This document shows, one piece after another, positions 40,343-49,903 of a stretch of 64,000 nucleotides of DNA; position 1 is the stretch's first letter, and each line of letters starts with the position of its first letter. Source of the stretch: Phytophthora colocasiae (Eukaryota; Oomycota; Peronosporomycetes; Peronosporales; Peronosporaceae); contig JAGKQI010000072.1 of assembly GCA_018806915.1 (NCBI GenBank), positions 1 to 64,000 of the forward strand, read 5' to 3'. The notes beneath the pieces are model-generated. The model made no database searches. It worked only from the letters and a program-made list of their open reading frames with translations, and was not told where the DNA came from. Both the position numbers and the translations under genes were made by a program.

Positions 40343-42138
40343 GTGGATATTATCAGTTTCGGATGGAAGATTCGGATATAAAGTACACTGCATTTCAAAC
40401 CGCGGATGGCTCCTTTGAATATTTAGTGATACCGATGGGGTTGTCTAATGCGCCAGCGACTTTCAACGCAGGAATACGCAAATTACTTAGTGATCTGGCT
40501 GATTTCTGTCTTTCGTACTTTGATGACATTTATGTGTTCACTAGAGCGAAGGATCTCGATTCTCACCTCGAAGCGTTGGGTAAGGTGCTGGAACGGCTGG
40601 AGAAAAATGACTTTTTCGTGAAGTTGAGCAAATGTGTGTTCTGTTCTCCGGAGATTCCGTGTCTTGGTGATTATATCGGTAGGGATGGAGTAAGAATCGA
40701 CCCGAAGAAAGTAGAAGTCCTACAAACGTGGCCCCTACCAAAGACAAAGAGTGAACTGCAATCTTTCTTGGGGACAGCCACATACGTGCAGCGCTTTTGC
40801 GACGGATTTGCTAAGGATGCGGGTCCACTGTTTGAGATGTTGAAAGCGAAGGATACTCCAAAGTCTAAGAAGAAATTGGATTGGAGCCAGGAGCAAATTC
40901 AGCACTTTGAGAGCCTGAAGCAACGGATTTCAAGCACACCCGTGTTAGCTGTAGCAGATTTCAATAAACCTTTCTTCCTCAGGATGGACGCGAGCGACTT
41001 TGCGATTGGAGGCGTCCTTTACCAGATAGAAGAAAGAGGGCGACCTGTAGCATTTCAAGGCCGCAAATATAAAGGAGCAGAGAAGAATTACTCGATCCGG
41101 GAGAAAGAATTGCTTGCTATTTTGTTCGGCCTTCGAGTATGGCGAGTTTACCTGCTGGATAAACCGTTTGTCGTCGAGACTGACCATAAATCACTTGAGA
41201 GTGTATTCGCGCAGAAGAGTATTTCGCGGCGAATAGCACGATGGTATGACGAGCTCAGTGAATATCCGGTGACGTTTAAGTACATACCTGGAGGACATAA
41301 CACCGTGGCTGATGGTATCTCGAGACGAGCTGACTTTCGTGATGAACAAACACTAGAGCAAGTTGTAGCGGCAAGCATCATTAAGAAAAATGTGGAGATC
41401 GGTCTCTCGGCTGTCGTCAAAGAAGCAATTTCGAGATACGACGAAGACCCGCAGACACAGGCCATCCGACAAGCTCTGTTAAGTGAAGCACCAGACAATG
41501 CACCTCGAATTCGACATTTTCATCGATATACACTTGAAGAAAAGAAACTGATCTACACAGGACCTAACGATGTGGTACCTCGGCTTGTAATTCCGGTTGT
41601 TGAGGATCTGATAAACGGAATTTTGTTCGAGTTTCACGATGTGGAATGTTACGGGCATCCTGGTATTGAACGAACACTACGACTGGTAGAACAACATTAC
41701 TATTGGCGACACATGCCGAGGAGTGTTAGAGCCTACGTGAAATCGTGTGAGACCTGCCAAAGAACAAAAGCAAGGAATGCGAAGCCACCAGGGCTACTCC
41801 AAAGCCAACCGATTCCTCATGGACGATGGACGCATGTAGCAATGGATTTTATCGTTGCACTACCTACAACACACTCGAAGAATGACTCGATACTCGTGGT
41901 CGTGGACCAGCTGACAAAGCGAGCACATTTTGTCGCGTGCAATAGTAGGGTGAAGGCAAAGGAAGTCGCGGAGATCTACCGAGACCACATATTCGTTTTG
42001 CATGGTGTTCCTGCGGGAAATCCTTTCCGACCGAGACCCCAAATTTACGGCAACTGTATGGAGAACGTTGTGCGAAATGTTGGGAACCAGACAAAAGCTG
42101 ACAAGCGCTTTTCGTCATCAGGCAAATGGAATAACTGA
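40288..42138 (+). CDS. Gypsy C RT, RNase H and integrase core
   Basis: RT palm with MDLLSGYYQFRM, GLSNAPATFNAGI and the catalytic YFDD (about 40516-40527). The thumb has FLGTATYVQRFCDGFA. RNase H has RMDASDFAIGGVLYQI, YSIREKELLAILFGL and VETDHKSLESVF. Integrase has an HHCC zinc finger ending CETCQRTKA (about 41749) and the first catalytic Asp in HVAMDFIVALP (about 41850). A frameshift near 42010 (HGVPAG in place of HGVPREI) passes the frame on; residues after that are out of frame. Confidence 0.88.
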   Translation: MYFRAHAGAYWYSCMDLLSGYYQFRMEDSDIKYTAFQTADGSFEYLVIPMGLSNAPATFNAGIRKLLSDLADFCLSYFDDIYVFTRAKDLDSHLEALGKVLERLEKNDFFVKLSKCVFCSPEIPCLGDYIGRDGVRIDPKKVEVLQTWPLPKTKSELQSFLGTATYVQRFCDGFAKDAGPLFEMLKAKDTPKSKKKLDWSQEQIQHFESLKQRISSTPVLAVADFNKPFFLRMDASDFAIGGVLYQIEERGRPVAFQGRKYKGAEKNYSIREKELLAILFGLRVWRVYLLDKPFVVETDHKSLESVFAQKSISRRIARWYDELSEYPVTFKYIPGGHNTVADGISRRADFRDEQTLEQVVAASIIKKNVEIGLSAVVKEAISRYDEDPQTQAIRQALLSEAPDNAPRIRHFHRYTLEEKKLIYTGPNDVVPRLVIPVVEDLINGILFEFHDVECYGHPGIERTLRLVEQHYYWRHMPRSVRAYVKSCETCQRTKARNAKPPGLLQSQPIPHGRWTHVAMDFIVALPTTHSKNDSILVVVDQLTKRAHFVACNSRVKAKEVAEIYRDHIFVLHGVPAGNPFRPRPQIYGNCMENVVRNVGNQTKADKRFSSSGKWNN

Positions 42139-42916
42139 GAGGCTGAATCAGACGATTGAAAATTATTTACGAGCATTTTCAAACGGAGCATCTACTGACT
42201 GGGATTCCTATCTATCTCTAGCTGAATTCGCGTACAACTCGAGATACCAGCAGTCTATTAAGATGGCACCGTTCGAAGCTGACTTAGGCTATTTGCCTTC
42301 AACACCAGCAACACTTTTAAGCCAACCTCAAGCGAAGGAGAAAGAGAGCCAACGCCAAGCTACAGGGAAGACGTTCCTTGAGCTTCAGGCCGATCGACTC
42401 GCTACCGTTCGACGTGAGTTGCAGAAGGCGTCCGATCGAATGAGCACGTACTATGACAAGAACAGAGCGGAGCAAACATTCGAAGTCGGGGAGGAAGTGT
42501 TGCTGTCGACTGAAAACCTAGCGAACTACCATGCTGGCACCACAAAAGCAAAGCTGGGAGCTCGATGGATTGGGCCATATCGCATTGAGAAGCGACTTGG
42601 TCATGACTATTACGAACTACGACTACCGAAAGGTGTGAAGTTCCATCCTGTGTTCCATACCAGCTATCTGAAGCCATACATTAGCAGCAAGAAAAGGGAG
42701 CAGAAAACATTTAAGGTACTTCTTCCTGACAACACTGAGGGTGAGCTGGTGGAAGACATTGAGGGCTACAAATGTGTTAAGGGCAAGGACATGTACAAGG
42801 TTAAATGGCTCGGACAGGCTAAACGTACTTGGGAACCTCTCGAGAATTTGAAGTATGTGGGCGACTTGATCACTCGATACCACAAACAGGCAAAATCTAC
42901 GGAGGCTTTCTCTTAG
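42002..42916 (+). CDS. Gypsy C integrase C-terminus with chromodomain
   Basis: Continues integrase with ILSDRDPKFTATVW (second catalytic Asp) and ANGITERLNQTIENYLRAF (catalytic Glu). The GPY/F module is ARWIGPYRIEKRLG. The last 55 residues form a chromodomain (LVEDIEGYKCVKGKDMY, KVKWLGQAKRTWEPLENL), as in chromoviruses, where it guides integration to modified chromatin. Stop TAG at 42916, 9 bp before the 3' LTR. Confidence 0.88.
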   Translation: MVFLREILSDRDPKFTATVWRTLCEMLGTRQKLTSAFRHQANGITERLNQTIENYLRAFSNGASTDWDSYLSLAEFAYNSRYQQSIKMAPFEADLGYLPSTPATLLSQPQAKEKESQRQATGKTFLELQADRLATVRRELQKASDRMSTYYDKNRAEQTFEVGEEVLLSTENLANYHAGTTKAKLGARWIGPYRIEKRLGHDYYELRLPKGVKFHPVFHTSYLKPYISSKKREQKTFKVLLPDNTEGELVEDIEGYKCVKGKDMYKVKWLGQAKRTWEPLENLKYVGDLITRYHKQAKSTEAFS

Positions 42917-42925
42917 CGGACGGCA

Positions 42926-43268
42926 TGTCACGAGATTATTCAAGAACCTCGTGAGCTAAGGAAGTCAAAGTGTTGCAAGAAACAACTTGTAGCATGTCAA
43001 CAAGGCTCGAGCAACGGCAATAATCAAAGTGTATGTCAGGAATGCATGTTAACGGAAAATAGCGGCTAGTGCTAGAGAATGAGCGAGCACGCTCATTCTG
43101 GAATCTAAAGAATAAAGTCGACTACTGCTCTGGCCAAGCAGACGTGGGCTTCAACCCAGGTGACCTCGAGAGGAAATCTCGGGCACTACAAAACTGAATT
43201 AAGACTTTCTCTGTACAAGTGCTACCAAACTATCTTCTAGCTCACAAGTGAGCGAGAAGATTGCGACA
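42926..43268 (+). repeat. Gypsy C 3' LTR
   Basis: 343 bp, matching the 5' LTR with one substitution noted. It is followed by AGGAG. Confidence 0.95.
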
Positions 43269-44091
43269 AGGAGCTTCAGCCAAGAACTTACAATACTTGT
43301 GAATTCGGATTTGTGGATATTGCCAAAGGCATAACTGTATGGCCAATCGATACTGTAGGTGGCGAAATCGCAGCATTTGAGATGCCGAGTTCTACCCGCT
43401 GTCGAGCCTGGTTCAAGGGGGGAGATCAGGTGGAAGTTGTCGTTCCAGGCTTCGGTCGTTGTCGAACTAGAGTTGGAAATGGCGTTTCCGACGTTTCTCG
43501 AGATTTGGTGGAGCAGAACGTACCAACTTTGAGCAAACTTTCCTTGAGATTTGCGTCAATTGATTCCGTTTCTTCGGCGGTTAAGTTGCTAGAGTGGTTG
43601 GTCGAAATCTTCGCTCATTAACAATGGATGCACCGATGTGCAGCAACAGTACGACTCTTGATCTGAGTGTCTTGTCTGGTATATGCCCGAACCTCCAATA
43701 TCTGAAAACCTGTAATTTCGCTGTAGTTGTCACGACTCACAATGAATCGCTGGGTCGGTGGCCAATCGCGGAGTTGACAGTCGGAAATAATCCGAAGTTG
43801 TCGGATTTCACATTGTGTCTACGGAATCGCAGCCTCCGGATGGCTCGAGAGCTAACTCGGCTCGACTTCTATGATGTGCACTGTGAAGAGACGGAAATCC
43901 AAGAGTTTACTTCGCACGATGGAGATTTTCTCTGTGTTACGAAGGAGAAATTTCCGATTCAGTCGAAAGCTGCATTGATCAGCGTCATTAACTACGTGCA
44001 CTACTCGAAGCCGATTCATCGACTACCTGCTGATTTTATGTATAATTTTTGTTTTCGCTTCGACCCCTGCCCGACGATCAGTGCGTGTTAG
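43269..44091 (+). pseudogene. DWTF-family copy P5, 3' part
   Basis: Resumes exactly after the duplication with ELQPRTYNTCEFGFVDI. It carries RCRAWFKGGDQVEVVVPGF and, after a frameshift near 43600, NLRSLTMDAPM, LDLSVLSGICPNLQYL and HDGDFLCVTKEKFPIQSK. The F-box-like end is shifted (HRLPADFMYNF). The 3' flank to about 44230 matches that of P2 (shared AAAGAGTTTAACAAAGG), so the duplicated unit extends past the gene. Confidence 0.78.
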
Positions 44092-44304
44092 ACGAGGATG
44101 ACTGTGTAGAAGGAGAAGTCGTGCGATGAAATTTCACAAGACTGGTGATTCTGCTTTTGCTTTTCCATTAGCATTGAAAGAGTTTAACAAAGGTTTTTCG
44201 CTTGTGATAGTGAATCATATTTCCGTCTTCCTATATTTCGCTCGTAATGTACAGTAAACGATGAGTTGTTTTTTAAGTGCATTTGATGGCACCCGATCAT
44301 TGCG

Positions 44305-44332
44305 ACTTAAATCGTCGAAAGACGATTTAAGT
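44305..44332. other. Perfect hairpin at the edge of the TIR element
   Basis: ACTTAAATCGTC-GAAA-GACGATTTAAGT: 12-bp arms around a GAAA loop. Its centre is the outer TIR motif. Confidence 0.8.
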
Positions 44333-45074
44333 GGGTGAGGACTAATCCCGAGTACTGGAAGCCGGAAATCGAGTACACATACCGGTTACCGACAATACCG
44401 CCAGCGCCGGCCGAAACCCGAGTTCACATCGGTAGAATTCCAAGTACAATGGCAGAATTCCGAGTGCAAAAAATTGGCGGGAAAAAAGTACAAGGGAAAC
44501 CTGGCAGAATGGCGAGTGCAGGGCGGGTTTGCCGCAAAGAACTAACGTTAGTCAGCCATAACGAAGCATTCATTAATTTAACTCATTTATTGTCCGTATT
44601 ACTGGGGTTTAAGCCCGCGTGCTCCGCACACGGAGCGTTAAACCGCCAGCCTAAGCCCGCTCCGGCTTCGCCTTCGCTTGATCCGTCGACAGCGCTGGGG
44701 TTTAAGCCCGTGTGCTTCGCACACGGAGCATTAAACCACCAGCCAGCGTTCTCCACCGCGCTTGTCCTCTCCCTGCTGTCCTTTACTGCCCAGCTACGCG
44801 CTCCGCGCGATCCCAGCCACCCCTAGCGGCTCGCTATGCTCGCGAGTACAGACCCTAAGCCCGCTCCGGCTTCGCCTGCGCTTGATCCGTCGACAGCGTT
44901 GCTAAGCCCGCGTGCTCCACCGCGCTTGTTCTCGAGTCGTTGTGAGCTAGTAAAACCGCAAAAGTACCGGTACGAACTGACCTCAATTCGTTTTGCAAAA
45001 CCTCTCAAAGTCGGTTGGTGTACTCGGGATCCGGCCACTGGTACTCGGAATTAATCCCCTTCCGTCTTTCGACG
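44313..45074. mobile_element. TIR element of about 760 bp, non-autonomous, unclassified
   Basis: Long imperfect terminal inverted repeats in two blocks. The outer block CGTCGAAAGACG (44313-44324) has its reverse complement at 45063-45074. The inner block, GGACTAATCCCGAGTACTGG onward (about 44339-44386), is matched inversely at about 45010-45057. The interior has repeated GAGTAC/GTACTC motifs and three copies of a GC-rich segment with hairpin GGTTTAA...TTAAACC (44606-44644, 44700-44738, and a partial copy near 44850-44920). No transposase. A target duplication could not be identified. Confidence 0.65.
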
Positions 45075-45509
45075 GACGCGCAGCACGTCATGGTCCATCG
45101 AAACCCTGGAGACGTATAGCACGTATGAACTCTCGATGCAGATTTACTATCTATTATAGGTAACTCAGTGTAGTCATATTTCTTCTGGTTCTTGAATGAC
45201 TCTCCATCTTTTTTATTTTTTTTTCTGGAGAGAAAGACATAATTCGCTTCAAATTGTAGTAATCGATTATCCGCAGCAGAGATCACACGAATAAGATACA
45301 CACTGCTTCAAATCTCATCACTTAAGAAACGCATTGGGAACTGTATTTCTCTTTCATTATCTTCTCTGATTCCTTTTCTTCACTGGCCTCTCATATGGAT
45401 ACTGTGGCTTCGAACGCTAACAGATCTTTTAGCTGGAGTTACAGCAAAGATAGAGATAATCACTAACAAGGCCGTGAATTGCTTTCATGTAGTGGGCTCC
45501 GTTGACAAC
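45075..45509. other. Stretch without recognised features
   Basis: No coding similarity. It contains a T-rich run near 45210-45225. Nothing else could be supported. Confidence 0.5.
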
Positions 45510-46226
45510 GCTAACTAGTGCAGCTTTCGACTGTAGAGGGAATTTCTCGCATCTCCATCGTGCATCCGTAGTTCTATGACCTCACTTTCGTCATATTCTG
45601 CTTCGTAAAATTCCAGTCTGAGGTCCTTTAACTCACGTGCCATGAGTAGCTTGGAATTCCGTAAGCACAATGTGAGGTCTGTTAACTTTCTACTTTCTTT
45701 GACCAAAACTTCCGGGTTGACCACAAACGCAGAGACTCAATGTAACGGGTTGCGAGGGATTCAAGGTTTGGGCATACAGCAGACGTCCACATCAATACCA
45801 CCACGTGCATTTCCAACTCATCCCATTTAAAAAGTGTAAATTCTGTTTTTCTTCCCATCCCATTGCCTTTAACCTTTGTCGCACGATGGTTTCGGTAACT
45901 CGTGCAACCTGCTCCAGGTATTTGCTGGTCGGAAACTATTCCACAGACGTATATATTCCATTTCTGGATAGTTGTGAAATTAGCTCCGCAAACGCATTGC
46001 TGTCCACCACCGCAAGGATTGTGAATAACTCGATTGCGTCTCGGGTCAGTTTCAGTTTTATCTTCTAGATGAAGAAGTAAATGATTTCATTTTGTGGGTA
46101 CAATGGGGTGGGAAGATGCCAATCGAACACCACTTCCATTTCACATTCAGAAGCTGTCGGTTTACTTGGGATAAAACAAGTGCGTAAGGCAGCATACCAA
46201 TGATTGAGGAACATCCAGACGGTCAT
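45510..46226 (-). pseudogene. DWTF-family inverted fragment M3
   Basis: Minus strand from ATG 46226: MTVWMFLNHWYAALRTC and a short N-terminal region. Degraded sequence follows down to 45724-45515, where LTLCLRNSKLLMARELKDL and MHDGDARNSLYS match the C-terminal block of P2 (LCLRNRSLRMARELTRL and HDGDFL). Much of the middle is lost. It is head-to-head with copy P6. Confidence 0.6.
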
Positions 46227-46390
46227 TCTAGAGAAAATTGCGGAATGAAGCATTTTGCTAGATGTTGACCCTCAAATTAGGAAGAAATCGTTGTTTCTTG
46301 AGTGATGGATAGAATCCTCTCGTTTAAATGATAGATTTTATCCGAAAGTTTCCACTCCACACGGTTGCCATTTCCAGTGTTTCCTCCGTA

Positions 46391-47306
46391 ATGGCTACCG
46401 ATTGGACATTCCTAGAGCCGTGGCGTGATGCCTTGTCTGATCGTATTATCCGAGGAGGGTCTCCAAGTTCAGCGAGTGGAATGCAAGTGTTCTTTTGGTG
46501 GCCGTATCTAGGCCACCCACATCACCAAGAAACCCTTATGCTTCACTTGGAAGAAGGGAATCCACAGAATGTGAGTCAGCTGAACCAGATTCGAGAAGCA
46601 ATCGAATTGTTTATTGTTCTTTCGATAGTTGATAACAAAGCGTTTACGGAGCAGTTTGCACACCTTACGCAGTCAATCGACCAAGGCGGACAGAGTTGGT
46701 ATCCACAATGGAAGTTGCTCGTCATTGGATCTTCTACAGTTCAGCAAGATACTTGGAGTAGATTACGGGGGCTTTCTACCCCATCATCGCAATTTCAACG
46801 GGCGATACAGACGCTGGAGGGAATGAAAGTGGACGAAAGGGGCAGGGAAGACACTCTTGCTTGCTCAATTATGACATGGCGATGCGTGTTCAATGGTGGT
46901 AGCATCCCAAAAATTTGATGAAGGCAACCGAATTGGAACAGACCTTCGAGGTATGTTTGACGCGAGTGCTGCAATGTTGATGCAACTCATTATTGCCCCT
47001 GACAGCACCACTTTGGCAAGTATCTGGCAGCACCAGCACGTGCCTACAAGAGTAAATGTTGTCGTTACTATACAGGATTTAACGTCGCGATTTTGCCGAG
47101 ATTTAGCTGCTGGGTTGGTATATACACCAATAAACTCCCTCACCATTTACCTTGAACAAGAAGATCCAACAAGCAACGAACAGGCTGCGATCAACGCTGG
47201 AGTTCTACTGACCCGCGTCTATCAGTGGTCTTAAGTCGTCAGTCGAAAGGTGTCGATTTCGTGTTACCAGCTGTCCAAAAGCGCGTTTGCTGTGATTTGT
47301 TCGGTT
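46391..47306 (+). pseudogene. DWTF-family copy P6, 5' part
   Basis: The ATG at 46391 gives MATDWTFLEPWRDALSDR. Open to about 46910, then a frameshift into 46893-47234, which carries DLTSRFCRDLAAGLVYTPINSL and NAGVLLTRVYQWS followed by TAA (47233-47235), where P4 has a CAA codon. Similarity to P4 continues to 47306 (TTCGGTT), where a 447-bp insert begins. The gene resumes at 47754. Confidence 0.7.
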
Positions 47307-47753
47307 TCCATATCAATCATACAGGCTTTGGGGCAAAGTGATTCATTTCGGTTAAGGTCCATTGTCATGAGGGGCTTTGCGTGAGCAAGGTGCCGAGTGG
47401 CAACCCCCATGGGATGGTGGGCGGGTTGAAAAACTGGCGCGCGCCGTAAGCATTGCTGTGAAGCACTTGTGCTTGACGGTCGGCGCTGAGCTGTCGCAGG
47501 AGACGTCGGGCGAGGGCTGAGCGTGGCCTGCTCGCTGCGAAGCTTGAACCGAAATGAACCACGACTGCACGGAGAACTCTGCCTGCGAGGACGCGAGGCT
47601 GGCCAAAACTCCGGCAGTTGCATCCACTTGAGTCTTGTCCGAGAAGAGCGGTTGGATCCCGAATTAGAGCCTTCCTTCATCAGGAAAAACCTTTTTCCGC
47701 TTGTTCCATTCGCTTCGCTACGCATAGCTCACTGCACGCGGAAAATACACATT
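47307..47753. other. Unclassified 447-bp insertion in DWTF copy P6
   Basis: Exact boundaries come from comparison with P4 (34690-34710). The insert starts TCCATATCAATC and ends AATACACATT. It is more GC-rich than the gene, has no clear inverted ends, poly(A) or target duplication, and carries open frames on both strands (minus 47627-47352, Ala/Ser-rich; plus 47523 onward). The plus frame reads without a stop into the resumed gene. Origin not recognised. Confidence 0.6.
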
Positions 47754-48665
47754 GTATCGGTGGGATTTACCACAACTCCAATCAAGATCGATTTCAAGGC
47801 TGTGCGCACTGAGTCGTGGGCATGGTTAGTGTATGCTATAAGCCGTTCACCTTCTACCGACATTTCGCTAATGATATGGGATGCGCATTTGACAAAAACC
47901 GATTTATCACGAATTGCGGGTGTATTGCGCTGTAATTATCCTCGTTCGAACGAGCCGAGAGGTTGTTTCTACGGATTAGTAGACATTGCCGAAGGAACAA
48001 CAGTGTGGGGCTTGGATCTGGAAGGTTCGCCACTTATTGTGCCGAATTTGGTCCGCTGTCGGGCCTGGTTCAAGGAAGGCGATGACGTTGAAGTGGTCAT
48101 TCCAGGTGTCGGTCGTTGTCGATGTCGAATTGGTGATGGCGTTGCAGTGGTTTCTCGCGACATCAAGGAGCAAACCTCGATGGGATTAAGAGCACTTCGA
48201 GCTTTGTATGTGTCCTTTACACCATTCGAATCCGTTTCGTTGATGATGAGCTTGCTGGAGTTGATCGGTGGTAATTTACGTTTATTATCACAGAGGATAC
48301 CTCCGGACAGCAGTGACCGTACTCTTGACCTGAGTGTTTTGTCTGCTGTATGTCCAAATCTTGAATCTCTCACGACTTACGATCTCGATGTGGTTGTCTC
48401 GATTCATAACGAGGCTCTGGTTTGTGGCCAGTTAAGATGTTGAGTATTACAGACAGTCGCAAGTTGGCAGACATCCCAGTGTGTTTACGGAACTTCAGTC
48501 TACGGATGGCGCGTGAGCTTGAGGAGCTCACAATAAACTATGATAAACAAGAATTCGACGAGAAGGAGGTGACGGACATTATGACTCACAATGGAGATTT
48601 TCTACCTGTTATGAAGGAGAAATTGCCGATACAGTCGAAAGTTGCTATGATCAGTGCCATCGACA
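47754..48665 (+). pseudogene. DWTF-family copy P6, 3' part
   Basis: Resumes as TTTPIKIDFKAVRTESWAW and follows P4 closely through RCRAWFKEGDDVEVVIPG and LSVLSAVCPNLESL. A frameshift near 48420 leads to MLSITDSRKLADIPVCLRN and HNGDFLPVMKEKLPIQSK. Similarity stops at about 48665 (MISAID); the F-box-like end is missing. Confidence 0.72.
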
Positions 48666-49068
48666 GTGCGCGCAACTGGAACGGAGGTGCCCCCACATCG
48701 TTTGTGTCATACCCGCCTCCGGCTTGCTGAGCAAGCAAACCAGAGAGCTTGGGTGCAAAGGCTCTGGCTTGCTTGCTCGCAACGTCGCTGCTACCGTTGC
48801 CTTCAAGGCCAACAGCAGCAGTGACGATGCATTTAGTAGCAATGAACATGCATATAAGAGAAAAGAAAAGCAAAAGAAACAGAAACAGAAAAAAGAAGAA
48901 AACAAAAAGACACGAGGGTAGGGATACAAAAACAAGTAGATAAGAAAAAAGCCCCTATGCTCGCCTAGGAGCACTCTTAAATATACCAACTACCCCCCAC
49001 ATCCTCGAGACCAACACCAAGCGACCTACACTCTCTACGACCTACATTCTCTACTACCAACACTCTAC
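48666..49068. other. Non-coding stretch, possible 3' end of Ngaro-2
   Basis: Holds a hairpin at 48729-48778 (17-bp arms, one mismatch) and an A/G-rich run at 48858-48920. It lies where the B1-A2-B2 terminal repeats of Ngaro-2 should be, but I found no matching repeat at 54350-54425. Confidence 0.4.
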
Positions 49069-49241
49069 AGCCCAGGCATCACACTTTGAGTAGTGTGTGT
49101 AACGCTGAAAGGCGCTCGACTTCCACCTTCCGTGGAGCTTGATAGTAGTAGAATCCACTCCACGTGCAATTAGAGCCGAAGCCCCGCCACTACGGAGAGA
49201 GTGACATGATACACGACTGGGGTTGATGCCTGTGCCTGACG

Positions 49242-49251
49242 CTGCTGCTTT
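49242..49251. repeat. Target-site duplication of the Mutator-like element (left)
   Basis: CTGCTGCTTT, repeated at 49904-49913. Confidence 0.85.
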
Positions 49252-49903
49252 GGAAAATAATTAATATCTGTTGTTCTAGCACTACCCACCTGTTAAGTAC
49301 TTCCAGGCCCCTATCCACCTGTTGTTAGTACCGCCAACCTGTTATCCTGCCAAATGCATTAGCATTCTATTTCATAGGTTACCGCCTTGAAACGATAATC
49401 CATTGCGGTCCCGCATCATGAGGACTACTGCAATGAGAAGACTGGGGAGAGACTGCTTCGCCACTCTCCATGGTCGGGTCACACGCGCACTCACTGGGTA
49501 AAAAGGAAAATATAGATGCTTTTGTTTTGCTCACAGCGTGCAGTTCACGCTCTTGAGTAGATAAGATGCTGAAGCATCCACCGTGGTGGACATATCCTTA
49601 AGAAATTTTCCTCGATTCTTGTGCTGTCGGTAGAACATAGATCAGGAACATGGACTTGATATAACCTTACAGGAGCTTCTATATGACTTAAGCGCCTCCA
49701 TAGTTGAGTAAGGCCAGTCTTAGGAAGGAACGGTTTTCAATATCTGGTGAACGCTCGTCACCAACAGCTATTCATATTAACAGCAAAGCAGGGATGAATA
49801 CCTGTTGAAACGCAACAGGTTTGCGGTACTAACAACAGGTGATCAGTGACCAGGAGTACTGAACAGGTGAGCAGTGCTAAAACAACAGATAATAAATAGC
49901 CGC
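49252..49903. mobile_element. Short inverted-repeat DNA element, Mutator-like
   Basis: A 652-bp element with terminal inverted repeats of about 90 bp (49252-49345 against 49808-49903). The shared core is ATCTGTTGTT-TAGCACT and repeated CACCTGTT/AACAGGTG motifs. The 10-bp duplication and long TIRs fit the Mutator superfamily, which makes 9-10-bp duplications. No transposase frame, so it is non-autonomous. It sits in the recombinase gene of Ngaro-2. Confidence 0.78.

Larger units (their letters stand above)
37307..43268 (+). mobile_element. Ty3/gypsy chromovirus element C, complete
   Basis: A 5962-bp element with 343-bp LTRs (37307-37649 and 42926-43268; one difference noted, near 37409/43028), TG...CA ends and a 5-bp duplication. 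The order is gag, protease, RT, RNase H, integrase, chromodomain. It is in the same family as element B. Coding frames carry one nonsense codon in the gag leader and three frameshifts. Confidence 0.95.

Noticed and set aside
49280..49880. Repeated CACCTGTT/AACAGGTG units as a CRISPR-like array
   Set aside because: Units are not evenly spaced, there are no unique spacers of constant length, the context is eukaryotic, and they are explained by the inverted ends of a DNA element.
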